A stretch of 64,000 nt of DNA from Antarcticimicrobium sp040365005 (GCF_040365005.1 NZ_BAABWV010000008.1:62001-126000); one strand, 5' to 3'. Numbered from the stretch's first letter, positions 1 to 8,771 are shown. Notes: generated by a model from the sequence alone, not told the origin. Made by a program: numbers and translations.

Positions 1-1261
1 CGCCCTGCATTTCCGCCATCGACAGCTTGCCGTCACGGGCGCGCTTGCCCTTTTCGGCGATCGCCTTTTCGATTTCGGCAAAGGACATCGCATCGGCGTC
101 GCGGATCACCGGGACAACCAGACCCTGCGGCGTGCCGGCGGCGACGCCCATGTGGACGAAGTTCTTGTAGACGATGTCGGTGCCGTCGATCTCGGCGTTG
201 ACCTCGGGCACCTCTTTCAGCGCGTGGCAGCAGGCCTTGGTGAAGAAGGACATGAAGCCGAGGCGCACGCCGTGCTTCTTCTCGAACTGTTCCTTGTACT
301 GGTTCCGCAGCGCCATCACCTCGGTCATGTCCACCTCGTTGTAGGTGGTCAGGATCGCGGCGGCGTTCTGGGCGTCCTTGAGGCGGCGGGCGATGGTCTG
401 GCGCAGGCGGGTCATCTTGACCCGTTCCTCGCGCACGGCATCCTCGGCCGGGCTGGCGGCGCGGGGCGCCTGTGCCGGGGCCGCCGCCGGGGCAGGGGCC
501 GGTTTGGCGGCGCCGGCGGCCAGCGCCTTTTGCACGTCGTCCTTCATGATGCGGCCGTCGCGGCCGGTGCCGGTGACCTGGTCGGCGCTGAGCCCGGCCT
601 CGGCCATCGCCTTTTCGGCGGAGGGGGCGTTGGCGACGTCCTTGCCGGTGGTCGCGGCCGGAGCAGCGGCGGCGGCCGGGGCGGCAGCGGGGGCCGCGGC
701 GACACCGGCGGCGGAGCCGGAGATCACGCCGAGCTTGGCGCTGGCCTCGACCGTGGCGCCCTCGGGGGCGAGGATCTCGGCGAGCACGCCGGCGGCGGGG
801 GCGGGCACCTCGACCGAGACCTTGTCGGTCTCGAGTTCACAGAGCATCTCGTCCTGGGCGACGCTGTCGCCGACCTTCTTGAACCAGGTCGAGACGGTGG
901 CCTCGGTCACGCTTTCGCCCAGGGTGGGGACCATGACGTCGACGCTGTCGCCGCCCGATTGCGCCGGTTCGGCGGCGGGGGCCGCCTCTGCCTTGGCAGC
1001 GGGCTGGGCGGCGGCGGCTGCGCCGGCCTCGGCGATGGTGGCCAGCAGCGCGTTGACGCCGACGGTTTCGCCCTCGGCGGCGACGACCTCGCCCAGGGTG
1101 CCGGCGGCGGGGCTGGGCACCTCGACGGTGACCTTGTCGGTCTCAAGCTCGCACAGCATCTCGTCCACGGCGACGGCATCGCCCGGCTTCTTGAACCAGG
1201 TGGCGACCGTAGCCTCGGTGACGGATTCGCCTAGCGTGGGGACTCGCACTTCGGTTGTCAT
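1..1261 (-). CDS. odhB: 2-oxoglutarate dehydrogenase E2, dihydrolipoyllysine succinyltransferase (C-terminus outside window)
   Basis: This is the E2 core of the 2-oxoglutarate dehydrogenase complex, which transfers succinyl groups from lipoamide to CoA. The ATG at 1261 opens an N-terminal lipoyl domain with the ETDK lipoylation motif (Lys43). A second, near-identical lipoyl domain follows (ETDK, Lys147). Ala/Pro-rich linkers, a peripheral-subunit-binding segment and the start of the acyltransferase domain come next. The reading frame stays open to base 1, so at least 420 residues are present and the catalytic HxxxDG region is lost outside the window. It starts 6 bp after the sucA stop, so the two are co-transcribed. 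Two lipoyl domains are unusual for an E2o, which usually has one; two or more are commoner in pyruvate-type E2. The sucA neighbour fixes the assignment. Confidence 0.93.
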   Translation of the reverse strand, partial: MTTEVRVPTLGESVTEATVATWFKKPGDAVAVDEMLCELETDKVTVEVPSPAAGTLGEVVAAEGETVGVNALLATIAEAGAAAAAQPAAKAEAAPAAEPAQSGGDSVDVMVPTLGESVTEATVSTWFKKVGDSVAQDEMLCELETDKVSVEVPAPAAGVLAEILAPEGATVEASAKLGVISGSAAGVAAAPAAAPAAAAAPAATTGKDVANAPSAEKAMAEAGLSADQVTGTGRDGRIMKDDVQKALAAGAAKPAPAPAAAPAQAPRAASPAEDAVREERVKMTRLRQTIARRLKDAQNAAAILTTYNEVDMTEVMALRNQYKEQFEKKHGVRLGFMSFFTKACCHALKEVPEVNAEIDGTDIVYKNFVHMGVAAGTPQGLVVPVIRDADAMSFAEIEKAIAEKGKRARDGKLSMAEMQG

Positions 1262-1267
1262 GTTGGG

Positions 1268-4222
1268 TTATCCTTCGATCGTCAGCGCGTCGTTCACGAG
1301 CGCCTGTTGCTGGGCTTTGTGTTGGCTGGCCAGGCCCGTGGCGGGCGAGGCAGAGGTGGCGCGGCCGACATAGCGCGGCCGTTGATTTGCGGCGCCGATG
1401 CGGGTCAGCGCCCATTCGATGTTGGGCTCGATGAAATGCCAGGCGCCCTGGTTCTTGGGCTCTTCCTGGCACCAGACCATCTCGGCGCCCTTGAAGCGTT
1501 CCAGTTCCTTGATCAGCGCATGGGCCGGGAACGGGTAGAACTGTTCGATCCGCAGCAGGTAGACATCGTCGATGCCGCGGGCGTCGCGTTCCTCGAGCAG
1601 GTCGTAATAGACCTTGCCCGAGCACATCACCACGCGACGGATCTTGTCGTCGGCCGCCAGCTTGGTGTCCGAGTTGCCGCGTTCCGCATCGTCCCACAGG
1701 ACGCGGTGGAAGGAGGAGCCGGTGGTGAAATCCTCGGTGCGGCTGACCGCCAGCTTGTGGCGCAGCAGCGATTTCGGCGTCATCAGGATCAGCGGCTTGC
1801 GGAACGAGCGGTGCAGCTGCCGGCGCAGGATGTGGAAGTAGTTGGCCGGGGTGGTGCAGTTGGCGACGATCCAGTTGTCCTGGCCGCACATCTGCAGGAA
1901 GCGTTCGAGCCGTGCCGAGCTGTGTTCGGGGCCTTGTCCCTCGAAGCCGTGCGGCAGCAGGCAGACCAGGCCCGACATGCGCAGCCACTTGCTTTCGCCC
2001 GAGGAGATGAACTGGTCGAACATGATCTGGGCGCCGTTGGCGAAATCGCCGAACTGGGCCTCCCACAGGGTCAGCGCGTTGGGTTCGGCCAGCGAGTAGC
2101 CGTATTCGAAGCCGAGCACCGCGTATTCCGACAGCATCGAGTCGATCACGTCATACTGGGCCTGGCCCGCGCGGATGTTGTTGAGCGGGTAGTAGCGTTC
2201 CTCGGTGTCCTGGCTGACCAGCGCGGAGTGGCGCTGCGAGAAGGTGCCGCGGGTGCTGTCCTGGCCGGCGAGGCGAACCGGATACCCTTCCGTCAGCAGC
2301 GAGCCGAAGGCCAGCGCCTCGCCCGTGGCCCAGTCGAAGCCCTCGCCCTTTTCGAACATTTCCTTCTTGGCGTCGAGCAGCCGGGTGACGGTGCGGTGGG
2401 TGGCAAAGCCCTCGGGCACGGTGGTCAGCGCGCGGCCGACCTCGGCAAGGGTTTCGGGCGCGATGGCGGTTTCGCCGCGCACGTATTCCTCGCCCTCGCG
2501 GTTGAGGTGCGACCAGCGCCCGTCGAGCCAGTCGGCCTTGTTGGGCTTGTAGTCCTTGCCGGCCTCGAACTCTTCGTTCAGGTGGGCCTGGAAGGCGGCC
2601 TTCATGTCCTCGATCTCGCCCTCGGGGATCAGCCCGTCCTTGACCAGCCGCTCGGTATAGAGGCTGAGCGTGGTCTTGTGGGTCTTGATCCGCTTGTACA
2701 TCACCGGGTTGGTGAACATCGGTTCGTCGCCCTCGTTGTGACCGAAGCGGCGATAGCAGAACATGTCGATGACCACGTCCTTGTGGAACTTCTGGCGGAA
2801 CTCGGTCGCCACCTTGGCGGCGTGGACCACGGCCTCGGGGTCGTCGCCGTTGACGTGGAAGATCGGTGCCTCGACCATCAGGGCGATGTCGGTCGGATAA
2901 GGCGAGGAGCGCGAGAAATGCGGCGCAGTGGTGAAGCCGATCTGGTTGTTCACCACGATGTGCATGGTGCCGCCGGTCTTGTGCCCGCGCAGGCCGGAGA
3001 GGCCGAAGCCCTCGGCCACGACGCCCTGTCCGGCAAAGGCGGCATCGCCGTGCAGCAGCACCGGCAGAACCTGGGTGCGGTCGGGATCGTTCAGCTGGTC
3101 CTGCTTGGCGCGAGCCTTGCCCAGGACCACCGGGTTGACCGCCTCGAGGTGCGAGGGGTTGGCGGTGAGCGAAAGGTGCACGGTGTTGCCGTCGAACTCG
3201 CGGTCGGAGGAGGCGCCGAGGTGGTATTTCACGTCGCCCGATCCGTCCACGTCCTCAGGCTTGAAGCTGCCGCCCTGGAACTCGTTGAAGATGGCGCGGT
3301 AGGGTTTGGCCATCACGTTGGCGAGCACGTTGAGCCGGCCCCGGTGCGGCATGCCGATCACGACCTCTCTGAGGCCCAGCGCGCCGCCGCGCTTGATGAT
3401 CTGTTCCATCGCGGGGATCAGCGCCTCGCCGCCATCAAGGCCAAAGCGCTTGGTGCCCATGTACTTGACGTGCAGGAACTTCTCGAAGCCCTCGGCCTCG
3501 ACCATCTTGTTGAGGATCGCCTTGCGCCCCTCGCGGGTGAATTTCACCTCCTTGCCGAAGCCCTCGATCCGCTCCTTGAGCCAGCCGGCCTCTTCGGGGT
3601 TCGAGATGTGCATGTATTGCAGCGCGAAGGTGCCGCAATAGGTGCGCTTGACGATGTCGGTGATCTCGCGCATCGAGGCGAACTGGAGCCCCAGCACGTT
3701 GTCGAGAAAGATCGGCCGGTCCATGTCGGCATCGGAGAAGCCGTAGGTCTTGGGGGCAAGCTCGGGGTGGGGGGTGGCATCGCGCATGCCCAGCGGGTCG
3801 AGATCGGCGACCAGGTGACCCCGGATGCGATAGGCGCGGATCAGCATCAGCGCCCGGATCGAATCGAGCACGGCGCGCTTGACGGTCTCGTCGCTGACCT
3901 CGATGCCCTTTTCCTGCGCCTTCTTGGCGATCTTCGCGCCGGCGGCCTTGGCCTCGGCCTCGGGCCATTCGCCGGTCAGCGCGCCGGTGATGTCGTCATT
4001 GGGCATCGGCGGCCAGTCGGCACGCGCCCAGGAGGGGCCGCTTGCCTCGGCCTTGACGTCGAGCTCGGCGTCACCGAGCTGGCCGAAGAAATCGGCCCAG
4101 GCGGCATCAACGGCGGCGGGGTCGTTGGCGTAGCGGGCGTACATCTGTTCGAGGTATTCCGCGTTCGCCCCCTGCATGAAGGATGAGGCGTGGAACTGGT
4201 CGTTGGGGGAGTGTTCGGTCAT
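1268..4222 (-). CDS. sucA: 2-oxoglutarate dehydrogenase E1 component
   Basis: This thiamine-diphosphate-dependent E1 decarboxylates 2-oxoglutarate and succinylates the E2 lipoyl groups. At 984 residues it matches the usual E1o size (about 930-990). The N-terminus has the short E2-binding helix region (SSFMQGANAEYLEQMY), followed by the dehydrogenase domain with GMPHRGRLNVL and the ThDP/Mg segment GDDPEAVVHAAK. The C-terminal transketolase-like half contains EAQFGDFANGAQ and GFEGQGPEHSSARLERFLQ, both hallmarks of E1o. Its start codon overlaps the stop of the upstream methyltransferase by 4 bp (ATGA), and odhB follows after 6 bp, so the three are translationally linked. I see no damage. Confidence 0.98.
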   Translation of the reverse strand: MTEHSPNDQFHASSFMQGANAEYLEQMYARYANDPAAVDAAWADFFGQLGDAELDVKAEASGPSWARADWPPMPNDDITGALTGEWPEAEAKAAGAKIAKKAQEKGIEVSDETVKRAVLDSIRALMLIRAYRIRGHLVADLDPLGMRDATPHPELAPKTYGFSDADMDRPIFLDNVLGLQFASMREITDIVKRTYCGTFALQYMHISNPEEAGWLKERIEGFGKEVKFTREGRKAILNKMVEAEGFEKFLHVKYMGTKRFGLDGGEALIPAMEQIIKRGGALGLREVVIGMPHRGRLNVLANVMAKPYRAIFNEFQGGSFKPEDVDGSGDVKYHLGASSDREFDGNTVHLSLTANPSHLEAVNPVVLGKARAKQDQLNDPDRTQVLPVLLHGDAAFAGQGVVAEGFGLSGLRGHKTGGTMHIVVNNQIGFTTAPHFSRSSPYPTDIALMVEAPIFHVNGDDPEAVVHAAKVATEFRQKFHKDVVIDMFCYRRFGHNEGDEPMFTNPVMYKRIKTHKTTLSLYTERLVKDGLIPEGEIEDMKAAFQAHLNEEFEAGKDYKPNKADWLDGRWSHLNREGEEYVRGETAIAPETLAEVGRALTTVPEGFATHRTVTRLLDAKKEMFEKGEGFDWATGEALAFGSLLTEGYPVRLAGQDSTRGTFSQRHSALVSQDTEERYYPLNNIRAGQAQYDVIDSMLSEYAVLGFEYGYSLAEPNALTLWEAQFGDFANGAQIMFDQFISSGESKWLRMSGLVCLLPHGFEGQGPEHSSARLERFLQMCGQDNWIVANCTTPANYFHILRRQLHRSFRKPLILMTPKSLLRHKLAVSRTEDFTTGSSFHRVLWDDAERGNSDTKLAADDKIRRVVMCSGKVYYDLLEERDARGIDDVYLLRIEQFYPFPAHALIKELERFKGAEMVWCQEEPKNQGAWHFIEPNIEWALTRIGAANQRPRYVGRATSASPATGLASQHKAQQQALVNDALTIEG

Positions 4223-5247
4223 CTCTGCCTACTTTCCGGTGTGGTGTCATGTTGAGGCGTTGAGGGGGCGGTGTCGGTCGTTTGCGCCGGTTTCCCGACG
4301 ATGCAGCGGACCGAGTCGTACTTAAGGTGTGCCGGCGCGATTGCCATCCTCGACAGCAGACCGGCCAGAAATGGCAGGCTGTTGCGCGGAGGCTGGGAGA
4401 AGGCCCCGGCGATCCGGTCCTGCGTGGCGAGCCAGCCAGATGAAAACTGGCGGCTGAATCCCCAGAACTCGGTGGTTCGAAGCCGGCTGCCGCAGGAGGT
4501 CAGCAGGCCCTCGAGGCTTTGGCGGGTGAAGAAGTTGAGGTGGCGCGGCACGTCGAGCCAGAGCCAGCTGCGGCCAAAGGCGCGCAGGCCCATACAGCCG
4601 TTGTTGGGCACCTCGACGGTGAGGGTGCCGCCGGCCTTGACCTGTGCAAGGGCGTTGCGGACCGCGCGCACTGGGTCGAGGCAATGTTCGAGCACGTGCA
4701 TCATCAGGACCGCATCATAGCGGGTGCCGGAGACGTCGTCGGGGATATCCTCGGCGGTGCCGGCAAAGACCTTGACCCCCTTGGCGGTCGCGGCCCTGAT
4801 CGCCTCGGGGTCGGGTTCGACGCCCCGGACCCGGTAGCCCGATGCCTTGAGCCGGGCCAGCGTGTTGCCGGAGCCGCAGCCGATCTCGAGCACGGATTTC
4901 GGGGCCGGGCCGAGAACCGCCCGCCACCAAGGATCGGTGGCCTCGGTCCCGCGATCGAGCCGCCAGGCCAGGTGGTGCAGGAGCCTGCGGCCAAACCCCG
5001 GCGCGGGGGCCGGGTCGGCCTCGTCCGCGTCGGCGTCGTGGGTGTAATAACCGTCGACATCGTAGAAGGCGGGGATGTCGGCGGCCTCCGGGCGCGGCAG
5101 GATCTGGCCATAGCCGTCTTCCGCGCGCCAGTAGATGGTATAGGTTGATCGGTCGGACGGGCGCCGCCAGTCGCCGGGCAACGTCATCAGCGGAGAGACG
5201 TTGCCTGACTCGCCATCAAGGGCGTAGGAGTCGGCGGGCCCGGCCAT
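4219..5247 (-). CDS. class I SAM-dependent methyltransferase inside the suc operon
   Basis: This is a 342-residue predicted SAM-dependent methyltransferase. Motif I (VLEIGCGSGNT, residues 119-129) forms the SAM-binding loop, an acidic strand (GVEPDP) follows, and MMHVLEHCLDP resembles the post-motif segment of Methyltransf_11/23 enzymes. The C-terminal part (DVPRHLNFFTRQSLEGLL) resembles methyltransferases found in polysaccharide clusters. The substrate cannot be read from sequence. It begins 9 bp after the sucD stop with only a weak A-rich ribosome site, and its stop overlaps the sucA start (ATGA). It therefore sits between two TCA-cycle genes and is probably translated in line with them. 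A metabolic link to the dehydrogenase complex is possible but unproven; it may be an insertion that keeps the operon reading through. Confidence 0.85.
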   Translation of the reverse strand: MAGPADSYALDGESGNVSPLMTLPGDWRRPSDRSTYTIYWRAEDGYGQILPRPEAADIPAFYDVDGYYTHDADADEADPAPAPGFGRRLLHHLAWRLDRGTEATDPWWRAVLGPAPKSVLEIGCGSGNTLARLKASGYRVRGVEPDPEAIRAATAKGVKVFAGTAEDIPDDVSGTRYDAVLMMHVLEHCLDPVRAVRNALAQVKAGGTLTVEVPNNGCMGLRAFGRSWLWLDVPRHLNFFTRQSLEGLLTSCGSRLRTTEFWGFSRQFSSGWLATQDRIAGAFSQPPRNSLPFLAGLLSRMAIAPAHLKYDSVRCIVGKPAQTTDTAPSTPQHDTTPESRQR

Positions 5248-5256
5248 TTTCTTTTG

Positions 5257-6138
5257 TTACCCGATCGCCTTCAGCACGGCTTCGCCAAGGCCCGCGGGGC
5301 TGTCGGCCACCACGATCCCGGCGGATTTCATCGCTTCGATCTTGTCCTCGGCGCCGCCCTTGCCACCGGCGACGATGGCTCCGGCGTGGCCCATGCGGCG
5401 GCCCGGAGGAGCAGTGCGACCGGCGATGAAGCCTGCGGTCGGTTTCCAGCGGCCCTTTTTCTTCTGTTCCTTGAGGAACTCGGCCGCTTCTTCTTCGGCG
5501 GAGCCACCGATTTCGCCGATCATGATGATCGACTGGGTCTCGTCATCGTCGAGGAACATGTCGAGCACGTCGATATGCTCGGTGCCCTTGATCGGGTCGC
5601 CGCCGATGCCGACGGCCGAGGACTGGCCCAGGCCGATGTCGGAAGTCTGCTTGACCGCCTCGTAGGTCAGGGTGCCGGAGCGCGAGACCACGCCGACCGA
5701 GCCACGCTTGTGGATGTGGCCGGGCATGATGCCGATCTTGCAGGCGCCGGGGGTGATGACGCCGGGGCAGTTCGGCCCGATCAGGGTCGAGTCGCTGTCC
5801 ATCAGCGCGCGCTTGACCTTCATCATGTCGAGCACCGGGATGCCCTCGGTGATGCAGACGATCAGTTCCATCTCGGCGTCGATCGCCTCGAGGATCGAGT
5901 CGGCGGCGAAGGGGGGCGGCACGTAAATGACGGAGGCGTTGGCCTCGGTCACGGCCTTGGCCTCGTGCACCGAGTTGAAGACCGGCAGGTCGAGGTGGGT
6001 CTGGCCCCCTTTGCCGGGGGTGACGCCGCCGACCATCTTGGTGCCATAGGCGATGGCCTGTTCTGTGTGGAAGGTGCCCTGCGAGCCGGTCAGGCCCTGA
6101 CAGATGACTTTGGTGTTTTCGTCGACGAGGACTGCCAT
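5257..6138 (-). CDS. sucD: succinyl-CoA synthetase alpha subunit
   Basis: This alpha subunit of ADP/GDP-forming succinate-CoA ligase makes ATP or GTP from succinyl-CoA in the TCA cycle. It has 293 residues, the standard length. The N-terminal CoA-binding Rossmann domain carries GLTGSQGTFH, and GPNCPGVITPG is conserved. The phosphorylated histidine lies in GHAGAI (His251). The start is supported by an AGGAG ribosome site just upstream. It follows sucC on the same strand after an 88-bp spacer containing two hairpins, and the methyltransferase gene follows 9 bp later. Confidence 0.98.
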   Translation of the reverse strand: MAVLVDENTKVICQGLTGSQGTFHTEQAIAYGTKMVGGVTPGKGGQTHLDLPVFNSVHEAKAVTEANASVIYVPPPFAADSILEAIDAEMELIVCITEGIPVLDMMKVKRALMDSDSTLIGPNCPGVITPGACKIGIMPGHIHKRGSVGVVSRSGTLTYEAVKQTSDIGLGQSSAVGIGGDPIKGTEHIDVLDMFLDDDETQSIIMIGEIGGSAEEEAAEFLKEQKKKGRWKPTAGFIAGRTAPPGRRMGHAGAIVAGGKGGAEDKIEAMKSAGIVVADSPAGLGEAVLKAIG

Positions 6139-6162
6139 TGTTGGCTACTCCTTTGAAATCCT

Positions 6163-6226
6163 ACGTAGGGCGGGCAAGGTCTGCCCGCCGCGGGCTGCAT
6201 CGGTGGGCTGATGGCCCACCCGAGGC
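6163..6226. repeat. paired palindromic element between sucC and sucD
   Basis: The sucC-sucD spacer holds two adjacent inverted repeats. The first is GGCGGGCA/TGCCCGCC with a 5-base loop (6169-6189). The second is GGTGGGC/GCCCACC with a 5-base loop (6202-6220). No T-run follows either arm, so this looks more like a dispersed REP-type palindrome, or an mRNA-processing or stability element, than a terminator. Confidence 0.6.
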
Positions 6227-7420
6227 TTACCCTTTGACTGCCTTGACGATCTTCTCGGCGCCATCGCTGAGGTTGTCGGCGGCGATCACGTTCAGACCGG
6301 AGCTGGCGATGATCTCCTTGCCCTTCTCGACGTTGGTGCCCTCGAGGCGGACCACCAGCGGAACCTGCAGGCCGACCTCTTTCACCGCGGCGATCACGCC
6401 CTCGGCGATCACGTCGCAGCGCATGATGCCGCCGAAGATGTTGACGAGGATGCCTTTGACGTTGGGATCGGAGGTGATGATCTTGAACGCCTCGGTCACC
6501 TTTTCCTTGGTGGCGCCGCCGCCGACGTCGAGGAAGTTGGCCGGTTCGGCACCGTAGAGCTTGATGATGTCCATGGTGGCCATCGCGAGGCCCGCCCCGT
6601 TGACCATGCAGCCGATCTCGCCGTCCAGCGCGATGTAGTTCAGGTCGTACTTGGAGGCTTCCAGTTCCTTGGGGTCTTCCTCGGTGGTGTCGCGCAGCTC
6701 GGCGATGTCGGGGTGGCGATAGATCGCGTTGCCGTCAAAGCCCAGCTTGGCGTCGAGCACCTTGAGGTTGCCGTCGGTCATGACGATCAGCGGGTTGATC
6801 TCGAGCATCTCCATGTCCTTCTCGACGAAGGCACGGTAGAGGTTGCCCATCAGCGCGACGCATTGCTTGACCTGTGCCCCTTCGAGGCCGAGGGCAAAGG
6901 CGATGCGACGGCCGTGGAACGGCTGGTAGCCGGTGGCCGGATCGACGGAGAAGGACAGGATCTTTTCCGGGGTGGAGGCGGCGACCTCTTCGATGTCCAT
7001 GCCGCCCTCGGTCGAGCAGACGAAGGAGATGCGCGAGGTCACGCGGTCGACCAGCAGCGCGAGGTAAAGCTCGGAGGTGATGTCCGAGCCGTCCTCGATG
7101 TAGATGCGGTTGACCTGCTTGCCGGCCGGGCCAGTCTGGTGGGTGACCAGGGTCTTGCCCAGCATCTGCTTGGCCATTTCGGCGGCCTCTTCGACCGACT
7201 TGGCAAGGCGGACGCCGCCCTTTTCGCCGGCTTCGGGTTCCTTGAATTTACCCTTGCCGCGGCCGCCGGCGTGGATCTGGGCCTTGACGACCCAGAGCGG
7301 GCCGTCGAGTTCGCCGGCTGCGGTCTTGGCTTCGTCGGCCTTCAGCACCGGGCGGCCGTCGGACACCGGCGCGCCATAGCTGCGCAGAAGCGCCTTGGCT
7401 TGGTATTCGTGGATGTTCAT
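6227..7420 (-). CDS. sucC: succinyl-CoA synthetase beta subunit
   Basis: This ADP-forming succinate-CoA ligase beta subunit has 397 residues, the usual length. It opens with MNIHEYQAKALL, the typical start of the ATP-grasp domain. GGRGKGKF is the nucleotide-binding loop, and the C-terminal domain has NIFGGIMRCDVIAEG, which contacts the alpha subunit. It is the first gene of the run sucC-sucD-methyltransferase-sucA-odhB. The 309-bp gap before it contains the mdh terminator and a tandem palindrome that also precedes sdhC. Confidence 0.98.
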   Translation of the reverse strand: MNIHEYQAKALLRSYGAPVSDGRPVLKADEAKTAAGELDGPLWVVKAQIHAGGRGKGKFKEPEAGEKGGVRLAKSVEEAAEMAKQMLGKTLVTHQTGPAGKQVNRIYIEDGSDITSELYLALLVDRVTSRISFVCSTEGGMDIEEVAASTPEKILSFSVDPATGYQPFHGRRIAFALGLEGAQVKQCVALMGNLYRAFVEKDMEMLEINPLIVMTDGNLKVLDAKLGFDGNAIYRHPDIAELRDTTEEDPKELEASKYDLNYIALDGEIGCMVNGAGLAMATMDIIKLYGAEPANFLDVGGGATKEKVTEAFKIITSDPNVKGILVNIFGGIMRCDVIAEGVIAAVKEVGLQVPLVVRLEGTNVEKGKEIIASSGLNVIAADNLSDGAEKIVKAVKG

Positions 7421-7531
7421 GGATAAACTGTCCCGTCTGGCTGCGATTTACGCCTGTATAGGCATGTCTGCACGTCGCAGTTAAGGGTGTTTTCGGCCCG
7501 GGGAAAGGTTTTCGCGGAAAATAGCGCATTA

Positions 7532-7562
7532 TGTGATCACACGCAAAAAATCCGTGATCACA
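7532..7562 (-). promoter_or_regulatory. tandem TGTGATCACA-type operator upstream of sucC
   Basis: Two 10-bp palindromes lie in the sucC upstream region: TGTGATCACA at 7532-7541 and CGTGATCACA at 7553-7562. Their starts are 21 bp apart, about two helical turns. The nearer one ends 111 bp before the sucC start codon. The same arrangement, with the same 21-bp spacing, occurs before sdhC. A dimeric regulator of TCA genes is inferred. The rest of the gap from 7421 to 7675 shows no gene. Confidence 0.72.
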
Positions 7563-7675
7563 AAGTCCGTGTCAGGGCCGTGTCACGATGCGGCGGGAAT
7601 AGAATCAAGGGGAGTCAACCGGGGCGGCGCATCGCGGCAACGCGCCGGTGTATCGCGGTCCGCGAGGGCGGATGG

Positions 7676-7703
7676 AAAAGGGGCGCCGCTGAGCGGCGCC
7701 CCT
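7676..7703 (-). terminator. Rho-independent terminator of mdh
   Basis: Read on the minus strand, a 10-bp GC stem (GGGGCGCCGC/GCGGCGCCCC, 7680-7702) with a 3-base loop is followed by TTTT. It lies 27 bp past the mdh stop and separates mdh from the sucC promoter region. Confidence 0.85.
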
Positions 7704-7729
7704 GTCTGTCGTGCGGTTTGCGGGCCGGC

Positions 7730-8692
7730 TCAGGCCAGCGAGCTGTCGATGCCCTTGCAGGCCTCGACCAGGCCCTTCACGGCCTTGACCGAGTTGTCGA
7801 ACATCGCCTGTTCGTCCTTGGTCATCTTGATGTCGATCACGCGCTCGATGCCGCCGGCGCCGATCACGGTGGGCACACCCACGTACATGTCCTTGAGGCC
7901 AAGGGCACCGTCGACGTAGGCGGCGCAGGGCAGCACGCGCTTCTGGTCCTTGAGATAGGCTTCGGCCATCTCGATGGCGCTGGTGGCCGGGGCGTAGAAG
8001 GCCGAGCCGGTTTTCAGCAGGCCGACGATCTCGGCGCCGCCGTCACGGGTGCGCTGGATGATGCTGTCGAGCTTGTCCTGCGTGGTCCAGCCCATCTCGA
8101 CCAGGTCGGGCAGCGGGATGCCGGCGACGGTGGAGTAGCGCGCCAGCGGCACCATGGTGTCGCCGTGGCCGCCCAGAACGAAGGCGGTGACGTCCTTCAT
8201 CGAGACGCCGAATTCCAGGCTGAGGAAGTGGCGGAAGCGGGCCGAGTCGAGCACGCCGGCCATGCCGCAGACCTTTTCATGCGGCAGGCCCGAGAATTCG
8301 CGCAGTGCCCAGACCATCGCATCGAGCGGGTTGGTGATGCAGATCACGAAGGCGTCGGGGGCGTGGTCGCGGATGCCTTCGCCGACCGATTTCATCACCT
8401 TGAGGTTGATGCCCAGCAGGTCGTCGCGGCTCATCCCCGGCTTGCGCGGGACACCGGCGGTCACGATGCAGACGTCGGCGCCGGCGATGTCCGCATAGGA
8501 CTGGGTGCCGCGCAGCGCGGCGTCAAAGCCCTCGGAGGGGCCGGACTCGGCAATGTCGAGCGCCTTGCCTTCGGGGGTGCCTTCGGCGATGTCGAACAGC
8601 ACGACGTCGCCAAGCTCTTTCAGCGCGGCGAGGTGGGCGAGCGTGCCGCCGATCTGACCTGCGCCGATCAGGGCAATCTTGGGTCTGGCCAT
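7730..8692 (-). CDS. mdh: malate dehydrogenase
   Basis: This NAD-dependent LDH-type malate dehydrogenase converts malate to oxaloacetate; it has 320 residues. The N-terminal GAGQIGGT is the NAD-binding loop. Arg83 and Arg89 in VPRKPGMSRDD are the malate-specific substrate arginines, Arg152 lies in GVLDSARFR, and His176 in GGHGDTMVP is the catalytic base. It is transcribed toward sucC but has its own terminator at 7676-7703, so it is probably a separate unit. The divergent exporter gene starts 159 bp away. Confidence 0.98.
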   Translation of the reverse strand: MARPKIALIGAGQIGGTLAHLAALKELGDVVLFDIAEGTPEGKALDIAESGPSEGFDAALRGTQSYADIAGADVCIVTAGVPRKPGMSRDDLLGINLKVMKSVGEGIRDHAPDAFVICITNPLDAMVWALREFSGLPHEKVCGMAGVLDSARFRHFLSLEFGVSMKDVTAFVLGGHGDTMVPLARYSTVAGIPLPDLVEMGWTTQDKLDSIIQRTRDGGAEIVGLLKTGSAFYAPATSAIEMAEAYLKDQKRVLPCAAYVDGALGLKDMYVGVPTVIGAGGIERVIDIKMTKDEQAMFDNSVKAVKGLVEACKGIDSSLA

Positions 8693-8771
8693 GGAAATAG
8701 TCTCCGATCCGGTTGGAATTGGCGGTTGCCTAGTGCTTTACGGATGCGCGCGCAAGGCTTACGCACGGGGC

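Noticed and set aside
1307..4186. A 959-codon open frame antisense to sucA
   Set aside because: GC-rich codon bias leaves long empty frames opposite real genes. Its residues are low-complexity and Ala/Gly/His-rich, while the sucA motifs on the other strand are complete.
6163..6226. A terminator between sucC and sucD
   Set aside because: The two hairpins are not followed by a T-run, and sucC and sucD must be made in equal amounts.
7532..7562. CRP or FNR sites before sucC and sdhC
   Set aside because: The half-sites TGTGA and TCACA abut without the 4-6 bp spacer those proteins require.
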